A stretch of DNA of 64,000 nucleotides from contig NZ_JAPEPB010000001.1 of the NCBI RefSeq assembly GCF_026340565.1, positions 6,050,001 through 6,114,000 on the forward strand, read 5' to 3'. Positions 9,765 through 16,497 of the stretch are shown here, piece by piece. The notes under the pieces were generated by a model that saw only the letters and a list, made by a program, of their open reading frames with translations, did not search any database and was not told where the DNA came from. The position numbers and the translations under genes were made by a program. Numbering within the stretch: the stretch's first letter is position 1; every line of letters begins with the position of its first letter. The DNA is from Kitasatospora sp. NBC_01287. GTDB lineage: Bacteria; Actinomycetota; Actinomycetes; Streptomycetales; Streptomycetaceae.

Positions 9765-11585
9765 GTGAGTCGCAACACCCCTCCCCGCTCCTCGGGCAAG
9801 TCAGGATCGCCCCGCTCGGGGTCGCAGTCCGGGAAGGCAGGCAAGTCCGGGAAGGCCGGGCAGTCGGGCAAGCCCGGCCAGGTGGCCAGGCCGCGCTGGG
9901 GGGCCAAGCAGGTCCGCCCGGCCGCCACCGACCGGGACGGCTACACGGCGCAGACGGCGCCGCTGGCCCCGGCCGAGCAGCGGGTCGAGCAGTCGGGGCC
10001 GGCACCGGTCGGCGGTGTGCGTCCGGGTGCCGCGAAGTCGGCCAGGGCCGACCAGGCCGCCAAGGCCGGTGGCGTGAGCAAGGCTGGTGGCGCGGGCAAG
10101 GCTGGTGGCGCGGGCAAGGGCGCCGGTGCCGCCAAGGCCGAGCGGGCCGAGAAGGCGGACAAGGGCACCAAGGCCCCCCAGCCCGGTCAGGCCAAGCAGC
10201 CCGGCGCGAAGGGCAGGCCCGCGCGCCCGGCCCGCGCGCCCCGCCCCGCGGCGCCGCAGGCGCCCAAGGGCCCGGGCGGCGATCCGCTGGTCGGCGAGCG
10301 CTACGAGGTCGAGGTCGGCCAGGTGGCGCACGGCGGCGGCCACTGCGTGGCCCGGCACGAGGGCCGGGTGATCTTCGTGCGGCACGCGCTGCCCGGCGAG
10401 CGGGTGGTCGTCCAGGTCACCGAGGGCACCACCAAGTCGCGCTTCCTGCGGGCCGACGCCGTGGAGATCCTGACCCCGGCCAAGGACCGGATCGAGGCGC
10501 CCTGCCCGTTCTCCGGCCCGGGTCGCTGCGGCGGCTGCGACTGGCAGCACGTCAGCCCCGGCGGCCAGCGCAAGCTCAAGGTGCAGGTGCTGACCGATCA
10601 GCTGGCCCAGCTGGCCGGCCTCACCCCGGCCGAGGCGGGCTGGGACGGCAGCGTCGAACCGGTCGGCGGCAAGCTGCCCGCCGGTGAGGTGCCCGCCTGG
10701 CGCACCCGCGTCCAGTACACGGTGGACCAGGAGAGCGGCCAGGTCGGGCTGCGCAAGCACCGCTCGCACGAGGTCCAGCTGATCGACCGCTGCCTGATCG
10801 CCGCCGAGGGCGTGACCGAGCTGAACATCGAGGCCGAGGACTGGACCGGCCTCGCCTCGGTCGAGGCGATCGCCGCGAGCGGTTCCTCGGACCGTCAGCT
10901 GATCATGCGTCCGATGCCGGGCGAGCAGCTGCCGCTGGTCGAACTGGCCAAGCCGGTCTCGCTCTCCCGGATCGACGAGCAGGAGCTCTTCCACCGGGTG
11001 CACGGGCGCACCTTCGTGCGCGAGCGGGCGGCCGGGCGGACCTGGCGGGTCAGCAACGGCGGCTTCTGGCAGATCCACCCCGAGGCCCCGGACACCCTGG
11101 TGCGCGCGGTGCTCGACGGGCTCGACCCGCAGTGGGGCGAGAACGCGCTGGACCTGTACTGCGGGGTCGGCCTGTTCGCCGGCGCGCTGGCCGACCGGGT
11201 CGGCGAGGACGGCGCGGTGCTGGGCATCGAGTCGGCCAAGCAGTCGGTGCTCGACGCCCGGCACAACCTGGCCGAGCTGGAGAACGTGCGGATCGAGTGC
11301 GACAAGGTGGAGACCCTGCTGCCGCGCACCGGGATCACCGCCACCGACCTCATCGTGCTCGACCCGCCGCGCGCGGGGGCCGGCCGGGAGACCGTCCGCC
11401 ACCTGGCGGGGCTGGCAGCCCGCCGGATCGCGTACGTGGCCTGTGACCCGGCCGCCCTCGCCCGGGACCTGGCCTTCTTCCGTGAGGGCGGCTACCGCCC
11501 GGTCTCGCTGCGGGCCTTCGACCTGTTCCCGATGACCCACCACTTCGAGTGCGTGGCGATCCTGGAGCCGATCGGCGAGGAGTAG
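9765..11585 (+). CDS. TRAM-domain class I SAM-dependent RNA (uracil-5-) methyltransferase with long basic N-terminal extension
   Basis: 606-residue enzyme of the TrmA/RlmD family, expected to methylate uracil-5 in rRNA or tRNA. After ~170 disordered residues comes a TRAM RNA-binding domain (about 175-235), then cysteines C247, C255 and C258 in CPFSGPGRCGGC for an iron-sulphur cluster. The methyltransferase domain has DLYCGVGLFAG (SAM binding), LDPPRAGAGRE and catalytic cysteine in YVACDPAAL. GTG 9765 was chosen because it opens the basic Ser/Gly/Lys-rich segment; there is no strong RBS (AAGGA lies ~9 bases before). The extension is rich in Gly-Lys repeats. A 15-bp hairpin terminates ~140 bases downstream. 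Confidence 0.9.
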   Translation: MSRNTPPRSSGKSGSPRSGSQSGKAGKSGKAGQSGKPGQVARPRWGAKQVRPAATDRDGYTAQTAPLAPAEQRVEQSGPAPVGGVRPGAAKSARADQAAKAGGVSKAGGAGKAGGAGKGAGAAKAERAEKADKGTKAPQPGQAKQPGAKGRPARPARAPRPAAPQAPKGPGGDPLVGERYEVEVGQVAHGGGHCVARHEGRVIFVRHALPGERVVVQVTEGTTKSRFLRADAVEILTPAKDRIEAPCPFSGPGRCGGCDWQHVSPGGQRKLKVQVLTDQLAQLAGLTPAEAGWDGSVEPVGGKLPAGEVPAWRTRVQYTVDQESGQVGLRKHRSHEVQLIDRCLIAAEGVTELNIEAEDWTGLASVEAIAASGSSDRQLIMRPMPGEQLPLVELAKPVSLSRIDEQELFHRVHGRTFVRERAAGRTWRVSNGGFWQIHPEAPDTLVRAVLDGLDPQWGENALDLYCGVGLFAGALADRVGEDGAVLGIESAKQSVLDARHNLAELENVRIECDKVETLLPRTGITATDLIVLDPPRAGAGRETVRHLAGLAARRIAYVACDPAALARDLAFFREGGYRPVSLRAFDLFPMTHHFECVAILEPIGEE

Positions 11586-11723
11586 CCGGCCGCCGCCCGG
11601 CCGTGGCGCGCCGGCACCAGGTCGGCCACCGCGGGGTGGGTGCCGAGCGGTGCGGAGGCGACAGCACCGCCGCTGAGCCCGGCCCGGCGGGCGAGGAGGC
11701 CGGGAGCCGGGAGCCCGGCAGAC

Positions 11724-11755
11724 GGCCGGCCACCGCCACCTGGCGGTGGCCGGCC
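11724..11755. terminator. Bidirectional terminator
   Basis: 15-bp perfect stem (11724-11738 and 11741-11755) in the 250-base gap between converging genes (RNA methyltransferase and HdeD-like). It probably serves both. The rest of the gap (11586-11836) holds only short GC-rich repeats. Confidence 0.75.
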
Positions 11756-11836
11756 GGGGGCCTGAGCGGGGCCGACTGCCGGAGGCCGCCGGGGGTCAGG
11801 CCTCAGCGGCCAGGCCTCAGCGGTCGGCCGCAGCGG

Positions 11837-12454
11837 TCAGGCCTGCCGGGGGTCGAGGCGGCCGTGGCGGTCCGGCCCGTCCAGCTGCTTCGCCGCGTGC
11901 CGCAGCCGCAGCGCCGCCGCCACCTCGACCAGGCCGACCACCAGCAGCCAGCAGCCGGCGACCACGGTGAGCACCGTGACCGACTTGATCGGCCAGCTGA
12001 TCAGCACGATCCCGGCCGCCGCGTTGACCAGTCCGAGGAAGATCAGCCAGCCGCGCGCCGGGGTGCCGGGATCGGAGGCGGCGGCGACCACCTGGGTGAT
12101 GCCGCGGAAGAGCCAGCCGATGCCGATCCACAGGCCCAGCAGCACCAGCGACTCCAGCGTGCCGCGGAAGCAGAAGAGCCCGAGCAGGATCGACAGCGCC
12201 CCGCTGATGAACGCCATCACCCGCAGCGCGGTGCTGACATGCGTACCGAACGCCGCGACCAGCTGGACCAGCCCGCTGAGCAGTAGGAACAGCCCGAAGA
12301 GCACCCCGATGACGGTCAGCGTGGCATGCGGCCAGACGAGGACCAGCACCCCGAGCAGCGCGGCCGCCAGCCCCGCGAGCAGCAGGGCCTGCCAGGCGGA
12401 GCGGGCCAGCTGCCGGAACGGGCCTGGCAGGGATTCAGTGGAAGGAAAGGTCAT
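11837..12454 (-). CDS. HdeD/DUF308 family membrane protein
   Basis: 205-residue protein with six evenly spaced hydrophobic helices (for example AWQALLLAGLAAALLGVLVLVWP, LTVIGVLFGLFLLLSGLVQL and TVLTVVAGCWLLVVGLVEV), matching the HdeD/DUF308 family of small acid-resistance-associated membrane proteins. The biochemical role is unknown. ATG 12454 is preceded by GGAGG, though with only one base between, so the ribosome binding site spacing is unusually short. Upstream is a 15-bp tandem repeat tract at about 12484-12533. Confidence 0.8.
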   Translation of the reverse strand: MTFPSTESLPGPFRQLARSAWQALLLAGLAAALLGVLVLVWPHATLTVIGVLFGLFLLLSGLVQLVAAFGTHVSTALRVMAFISGALSILLGLFCFRGTLESLVLLGLWIGIGWLFRGITQVVAAASDPGTPARGWLIFLGLVNAAAGIVLISWPIKSVTVLTVVAGCWLLVVGLVEVAAALRLRHAAKQLDGPDRHGRLDPRQA

Positions 12455-12483
12455 GCCTCCAGCCTCGGAGCCGCAGGGGCGGC

Positions 12484-12533
12484 CCGCGACCCGGGCGGCG
12501 CGTGACCCGGGCGGTGCGTGACCCGGGCGGCGC
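12484..12533. repeat. 15-16 bp tandem repeat GCGTGACCCGGGCGG
   Basis: About three near-identical copies of GCGTGACCCGGGCGG in tandem between the divergent HdeD-like and RHH genes. It sits where regulatory DNA for the HdeD-like gene would be expected. No function is evident. Confidence 0.7.
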
Positions 12534-12606
12534 GCGGTGTCGGACGGCGCGCGGGGGCGCGCGGATCGCGGCCGCACGCGCCCTTGTGGTGCTAGCAGGT
12601 GAGCGC

Positions 12607-12619
12607 TAGCTTCGATTGC
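12607..12619 (+). promoter_or_regulatory. Leaderless promoter of RHH/Fic-like pair
   Basis: TAGCTT at 12607-12612 lies 7 bases before ATG 12620, with no Shine-Dalgarno sequence, so the transcript is probably leaderless. An imperfect palindrome GCTAGC...GCTAGC (12592-12597 and 12606-12611) overlaps it and could be an operator for the ribbon-helix-helix protein itself; that is inference. Confidence 0.55.
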
Positions 12620-12865
12620 ATGGGTAAGAAGCAGCTCAACGTGCGGGTGGACGCCACCACCGCCGAGATGGCCCGCGAGCGGGCGGAGCAGCAGGGGATC
12701 AGCATGAACCAGTACATCGAGCGGCTCGTCCAGCAGGACATGGGCGAGGCCGGGCTGCGCTTCGTCGACGCGGCGGCGCAGTTCATGAAGGAGTACGAGA
12801 GCGAGTTCCTCGCCGAGTTCGGTGAGTCCGAGTCCACCGCCGAGCGCCAGGGCGTACGCCGTTGA
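12620..12865 (+). CDS. Ribbon-helix-helix antitoxin-like protein
   Basis: 81-residue protein. The N-terminal KKQLNVRVDATTAEMARERAEQQGISMNQYIERLV reads as a ribbon-helix-helix DNA-binding fold (beta strand QLNVRVD, then two helices) like HicB/Arc-type antitoxins. The C-terminal part (AAAQFMKEYESEFLAEFGES) is acidic and helical, suitable for binding a partner. Its stop overlaps the TTG start of the next gene (TTGA). RHH plus Fic-like pairs of this form are widely annotated as toxin-antitoxin modules in Streptomyces. ATG 12620 was chosen over upstream starts because of the leaderless promoter spacing. Confidence 0.8.
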   Translation: MGKKQLNVRVDATTAEMARERAEQQGISMNQYIERLVQQDMGEAGLRFVDAAAQFMKEYESEFLAEFGESESTAERQGVRR

Positions 12866-13287
12866 AGCTTGAGGTCGACCTCTCCTGGCTGCTCATGATC
12901 GCCGAGCAGTACACCCCCGGTGACCCGCAGGTGACCGACTACGGCTCGCTGCTCGCGGCCGTCACGCGCCACCAAGCCCAGATCTTCGACATCGCCGTCT
13001 ACCCCGAGCCGCAGGACCGGGCCGCCGCCCTGATGCACCAGCTGATCCGGGTGCCGGCCCTGGAGCGCACCAACGAGCTCTTCGCCACCGCCGCCGCCTA
13101 CGCCTATCTGGTGGCCAGCGGCTGCCACGTCGCCACCACCGCCCGCGAGGTCCGCAGCGTGGCCCGCGCGATCCGCGAGGGCCGGCTCGGGGTGGACGGT
13201 GTGGCCGAGCGGCTCAACGGCTGGGTGGTGGACGAGGCCGAGGGCGAAGGGGTCGCGGGCGAGGACGGGGAGGACGACTCGGACTAG
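12862..13287 (+). CDS. Fic/Doc-like toxin component with degenerate active site
   Basis: 141-residue protein translated from a TTG that overlaps the antitoxin stop (TTGA). The central helix region resembles Doc toxins: the segment LERTNELFATAAAYAYLVASG aligns by eye with the Fic motif and following helix (HxFxDxNKRTA...FL...NG). In that alignment the catalytic histidine is replaced by P65, and lysine and arginine of the motif by E72 and L73, while N71 is kept. Fic enzymes transfer AMP or phosphate to target proteins using that histidine, so classical activity seems unlikely. The last ~20 residues are a strongly acidic tail. It could be a regulatory partner instead of a toxin. Confidence 0.7.
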   Translation: MKLEVDLSWLLMIAEQYTPGDPQVTDYGSLLAAVTRHQAQIFDIAVYPEPQDRAAALMHQLIRVPALERTNELFATAAAYAYLVASGCHVATTAREVRSVARAIREGRLGVDGVAERLNGWVVDEAEGEGVAGEDGEDDSD

Positions 13288-13345
13288 GACGGACCAGCGG
13301 ACCAGTCGGCCGGCAGACCGGCCGGGCGCGGCGCGGGACGCGGTT

Positions 13346-13357
13346 TAGGGTGGGTCG
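13346..13357 (+). promoter_or_regulatory. Leaderless promoter of RlmA-like gene
   Basis: TAGGGT at 13346-13351 lies 6 bases before the GTG start at 13358; no ribosome binding site is present. Confidence 0.65.
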
Positions 13358-14221
13358 GTGCTCCGGGACATCGAGCGGTACCTGACCTGCCCCCACTGCG
13401 CGCTCGGCCTCGCGCTCGACGCGACCGGGCGCGCCCTGCGCTGCCCCGAGGGCCACACCTTCGACCTGGCCAAGCAGGGCTACGTCAGCCTGCTGCCCGG
13501 CGACGCGCACACCGGTACCGGTGACACGCCCGAGATGGTGGCGGCCAGGGCCGACTTCCTCACCGCCGGGCACTACCGGCCGATCGCCGCGGCGCTGGCC
13601 GAGGCAGCCGGTTCGGTGTGGCCGGCGGGCACCGCGGACGGGCTGGTCGTGGACCTCGGCGCCGGTACCGGCCACTACCTCGCGCACGTCCTGGACGCGC
13701 TGCCCGGTGCGGTGGGCGCGGCCCTGGACATCTCCAAGTTCGCGCTGCGCCGCGCCGCCAAGGCGCACCCCAGGGCCGGTGCGGTGGTCTGCGACGCCTG
13801 GCGGCCGCTGCCGCTGGCCGACGGCTGCGCCGATCTGCTGCTCAACGTCTTCGCACCGCGCGGCGGCGCCGAGATCCACCGGGTGCTGCGTCCCGGCGGC
13901 AGCCTGCTGCTGGTCTCGCCCACCGCCCGCCACCTGCGCGAGCTGGTCGGTGTGCTCGGCCTGCTCTCGGTCGACGAGGAGAAGGACCGGCGGATCGACG
14001 AGAAGCTCAGCCCCTGGCTCACCCCCGTCGCGGCGCGCGAGGTGGAGTTCGAGCTGCGGCTCTCGCACCGGGACGCGGCGGCGGTGGTGGGGATGGGACC
14101 GAGCGCCTGGCACACCGACCCGGCGCGGATCGCCGCCGCGCTCGGCTCGCTGTCCGAGCCGGTGGCGGTCACCGGCTCGGTGCGGGTCGCGGTGTACCGG
14201 CGGCTGGCGGACGGCGGCTGA
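13358..14221 (+). CDS. RlmA-type 23S rRNA (guanine-N1) methyltransferase homologue
   Basis: 287-residue SAM-dependent methyltransferase. The N-terminal zinc ribbon has the C-x2-C...C-x3-H pattern (YLTCPHC and LRCPEGHTFDLAKQGYVSLL), a hallmark of the RlmA/TlrB family that methylates N1 of G745 or G748 in 23S rRNA. The SAM site is LVVDLGAGTGHYL, followed by VLRPGGSLLLVSP. In the family some members give macrolide (tylosin, mycinamicin) resistance; whether this one is housekeeping or protective cannot be read from the sequence. It starts at GTG 13358, leaderless, and ends shortly before a two-copy 21-bp repeat. Confidence 0.85.
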   Translation: MLRDIERYLTCPHCALGLALDATGRALRCPEGHTFDLAKQGYVSLLPGDAHTGTGDTPEMVAARADFLTAGHYRPIAAALAEAAGSVWPAGTADGLVVDLGAGTGHYLAHVLDALPGAVGAALDISKFALRRAAKAHPRAGAVVCDAWRPLPLADGCADLLLNVFAPRGGAEIHRVLRPGGSLLLVSPTARHLRELVGVLGLLSVDEEKDRRIDEKLSPWLTPVAAREVEFELRLSHRDAAAVVGMGPSAWHTDPARIAAALGSLSEPVAVTGSVRVAVYRRLADGG

Positions 14222-14232
14222 GGGCAGCGGCC

Positions 14233-14272
14233 GGCGGACCATGCCTGGCGGCAGGCGGACCATGCCTGGCGG
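14233..14272. repeat. Two-copy 21-bp direct repeat after RlmA-like gene
   Basis: GGCGGACCATGCCTGGCGG occurs at 14233-14251 and again at 14254-14272. It has no hairpin of its own and no evident role; it may be replication slippage. Confidence 0.7.
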
Positions 14273-14382
14273 GCGTCAGGATTTGGGATGCGGCCGACTT
14301 CCGGTGGCCCGCTGGTTCCCCGTTGGGATGAATCGCCGGGCGCAGGCACGTTTCTGCCGTCCCCGGGCCGAGCGGCCGTCAC

Positions 14383-14395
14383 TAGGGTCGGCGCG
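14383..14395 (+). promoter_or_regulatory. Leaderless promoter of ATPase-MazG pair
   Basis: TAGGGT at 14383-14388 precedes the GTG at 14396 by 7 bases, with no Shine-Dalgarno sequence. Confidence 0.6.
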
Positions 14396-15874
14396 GTGAC
14401 CAGCCCCGTATCCAGTCCGGTGACCACCGGCTCCATGCCCGGCGCGGCCGTCCGGCGCCCTACCGCCACGCGCTCGGCCCAGGCCGGCGCGGAGCCGCGC
14501 CCCGCCCTGCGGCCGACCGTCGAGGAGCTGCGGCTCACCTCCTTCAAGTCCTACCGTCGCGCCAGCCTCCCGCTCTCCCCGCTCACCGTGCTGCACGGCC
14601 CCTCCGGCGTCGGCAAGTCGAACGCGCTGGACGCGCTGGCCGTGCTCTCCCGGCTCGCCCAGGGCGAGGAGATCGGGCCCTCGCTGGACGGCCTGGGCGG
14701 TGCCACGGGCCCGCTCGCCGCGCCGGTGCGCGGCGGGCTGCTCGGTTGCGTGCCGCACGGGCGCAACGCGATCATCCTGGGCTGCACGGTCCGCTCCTGC
14801 GACGGGCCGATCCGGCTCGAACTGGTGATCCGCACCGATGGGCGGGTCCGGGTGGCCCGCGAGTGGCTCGCCTGCGACGGCCGGACGCTGGTGGAGACCG
14901 GCGAGCAGGACGTCGCCGGCGGCCGGGTCAACGTCAGCTGGCACAACGACACCCGGCAGGGCGACATCCGGGCGCCGTTCCCCAGCGGCAGCCTGATCAC
15001 CACGCAGATCCCGCTGCGGGTGGCCGGCTCCTCCCCGGGCGAGCGCAAGGTACTGGCCGCCGCCGAGCAACTGCTCACCGCGCTGCGCGAGGTCTTCCCG
15101 GTGCACCCCGTCCCGGCGCTGATGCGCGGCTGGGTCCGGCCCGACCCGCAGGCCCGGCTGCTGCCCACCGCCGCCAACCTGTCCGCGGTGCTGGCCCGGC
15201 TGCAGGGCGAGTGCGTGCGCCGCTACGGCCGGCTGCTGAAGGCCGTGCAGTCCGCCGCGCCGCACCCGCTGCTCGGCCTGGAGGTGGCCCGGCGCGGCAC
15301 CCAGGCGCAGGAGCGGCTGCTCGCGGTCTTCGACGAGGGGGTGCTCGGACGCACCGGCGCCGACCAGGCCTCGGACGGGATGCTGCGGTTGCTCGCCTTC
15401 GCCGCCGTGCTGCTGACCGGAGCCGGAGTGCTGGACGTGGACCCCGCCGCCGAGGTGCCCTGGGCCCGCCGCCAGCTGACCGTGCTGGCCGAGGACCTCG
15501 GTGCGGGCCTGGGTGCCGAGCAGACCGCCTCGCTGCTCCGGCTGGCCCGGGAGATGTGCGACAAGGAGCACCTGCGGCTGCTGGCCGCGATGCAGGATCC
15601 TGCGGCCGCTCAGCTGGTCGAGGGGGTCGAGCTGGTGGAGTGCCGGCGGGATCCGATGAGCGGGCACAGCGTGCTGCGGCCCGTCGGGCGGGTGCCCGCC
15701 CAGTCCGCGGCCGGGGCCGAGGGTGAGTCCGCCGGTGAGTCCGCCGGTGAGTCCGCCGCCGGGTCCGAGGGTGCGGGGGCGGTCGGTGCGGCGGCCAGGG
15801 CTGCGGGCAGCCCGGCGGGCGGTTGCCCGGGCGGTGCGGGCGGTGCAGGCGATGCGGTAGACCTGGGGCAGTGA
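14396..15874 (+). CDS. RecF/SMC/OLD-like AAA ATPase of unknown role
   Basis: 492-residue ABC-class ATPase. ELRLTSFKSYRRASLPLSPLTVLHGPSGVGKSN contains the SMC/RecF-type FKSY start and Walker A GPSGVGKS (about residues 65-72). SDGMLRLLAFAAVLL (about 325) resembles the signature region, and VLAEDLGAGL occupies the place of Walker B (usually EEPENGLHP) but lacks the hydrophobic-DE form. It has only a short spacer, not a long coiled coil. The last ~55 residues are a Gly/Ala/Glu/Ser tail with GESA repeats. Start GTG 14396 has a leaderless promoter. Its stop overlaps the MazG start (GTGA). Possible roles include DNA repair, an OLD-like nuclease partner or phage defence; none is shown. Confidence 0.75.
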   Translation: MTSPVSSPVTTGSMPGAAVRRPTATRSAQAGAEPRPALRPTVEELRLTSFKSYRRASLPLSPLTVLHGPSGVGKSNALDALAVLSRLAQGEEIGPSLDGLGGATGPLAAPVRGGLLGCVPHGRNAIILGCTVRSCDGPIRLELVIRTDGRVRVAREWLACDGRTLVETGEQDVAGGRVNVSWHNDTRQGDIRAPFPSGSLITTQIPLRVAGSSPGERKVLAAAEQLLTALREVFPVHPVPALMRGWVRPDPQARLLPTAANLSAVLARLQGECVRRYGRLLKAVQSAAPHPLLGLEVARRGTQAQERLLAVFDEGVLGRTGADQASDGMLRLLAFAAVLLTGAGVLDVDPAAEVPWARRQLTVLAEDLGAGLGAEQTASLLRLAREMCDKEHLRLLAAMQDPAAAQLVEGVELVECRRDPMSGHSVLRPVGRVPAQSAAGAEGESAGESAGESAAGSEGAGAVGAAARAAGSPAGGCPGGAGGAGDAVDLGQ

Positions 15875-16338
15875 CCGAGAACGCAGCACCGCACGCAGCA
15901 CCGCACCCCGCAGCACCGCACCCCGCAGCACCGCACACGACATCGCACCCCGCGGCACCGCACCCCGCAGGACAGCCCGGCTGGCCCGACCGGCCGGGCC
16001 GCCCCGAAATGTCGTCCACGATCACCGAACTCGCCCTGCGGCTGCGGGACTTCGCAGCTGCCCGGCAGTGGCAGCCGTTCCACACTCCGAAGAACCTGGC
16101 GGCGGCGCTCAGCGTCGAGGCCGGTGAGCTGCTGGAGATCTTCCAGTGGCTCACCCCCGAGCAGGCCGCCGCGGTGATGGACGACCCGAAGAGCGCGCAC
16201 CGGGTGCGGGACGAGGTGGCGGACGTGCTCGCGTACCTGGTGCAGTTCTGCGCCGTGCTCGGGGTCGATCCGCTGGTGGCACTGGCCGAGAAGATCGACC
16301 GGAACGAGTTGCGTTTCCCAGCGGCGCCCGCCGGCTGA
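15871..16338 (+). CDS. MazG-type nucleotide pyrophosphohydrolase with Ala/Pro/His repeat N-terminus
   Basis: 155 residues from GTG 15871, which overlaps the ATPase stop. The C-terminal ~110 residues are a MazG-like all-alpha domain: EAGELLEIFQWL and RDEVADVLAYLVQFC give the E-x2-E...E-x2-D metal-binding pattern that cleaves (d)NTPs to monophosphates. Residues 1-45 are repeats of Ala-Pro-His-Pro encoded by a 15-bp DNA repeat at 15890-15965. An alternative start is ATG 16009 (MSSTITELALRL), which would drop the repeat and give a 109-residue protein of normal family length. The GTGA overlap favours the longer form but does not prove it. Confidence 0.85.
   Translation: MTENAAPHAAPHPAAPHPAAPHTTSHPAAPHPAGQPGWPDRPGRPEMSSTITELALRLRDFAAARQWQPFHTPKNLAAALSVEAGELLEIFQWLTPEQAAAVMDDPKSAHRVRDEVADVLAYLVQFCAVLGVDPLVALAEKIDRNELRFPAAPAG
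15890..15968. repeat. 15-bp tandem repeat GCACCGCACCCCGCA
   Basis: About five imperfect copies in tandem at the 5' end of the MazG-like gene, each encoding about one Ala-Pro-His-Pro-Ala unit. The period is a multiple of three, so copy-number changes keep the frame. Confidence 0.8.
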
Positions 16339-16497
16339 GCCGTTCGGGGGAGTACCGCGCTCCACAGGTCCGGAGTTGTCCACAGATTCGAACCTGCTCG
16401 CCCCATGGATCCGGGATCCGTCGCACCCTCTCTCCTGACGGGCCGTTCGACCCGAGCGGCCCGAGGCCCCGTCAGCAGCGAGGGACAGGACGCCGCC

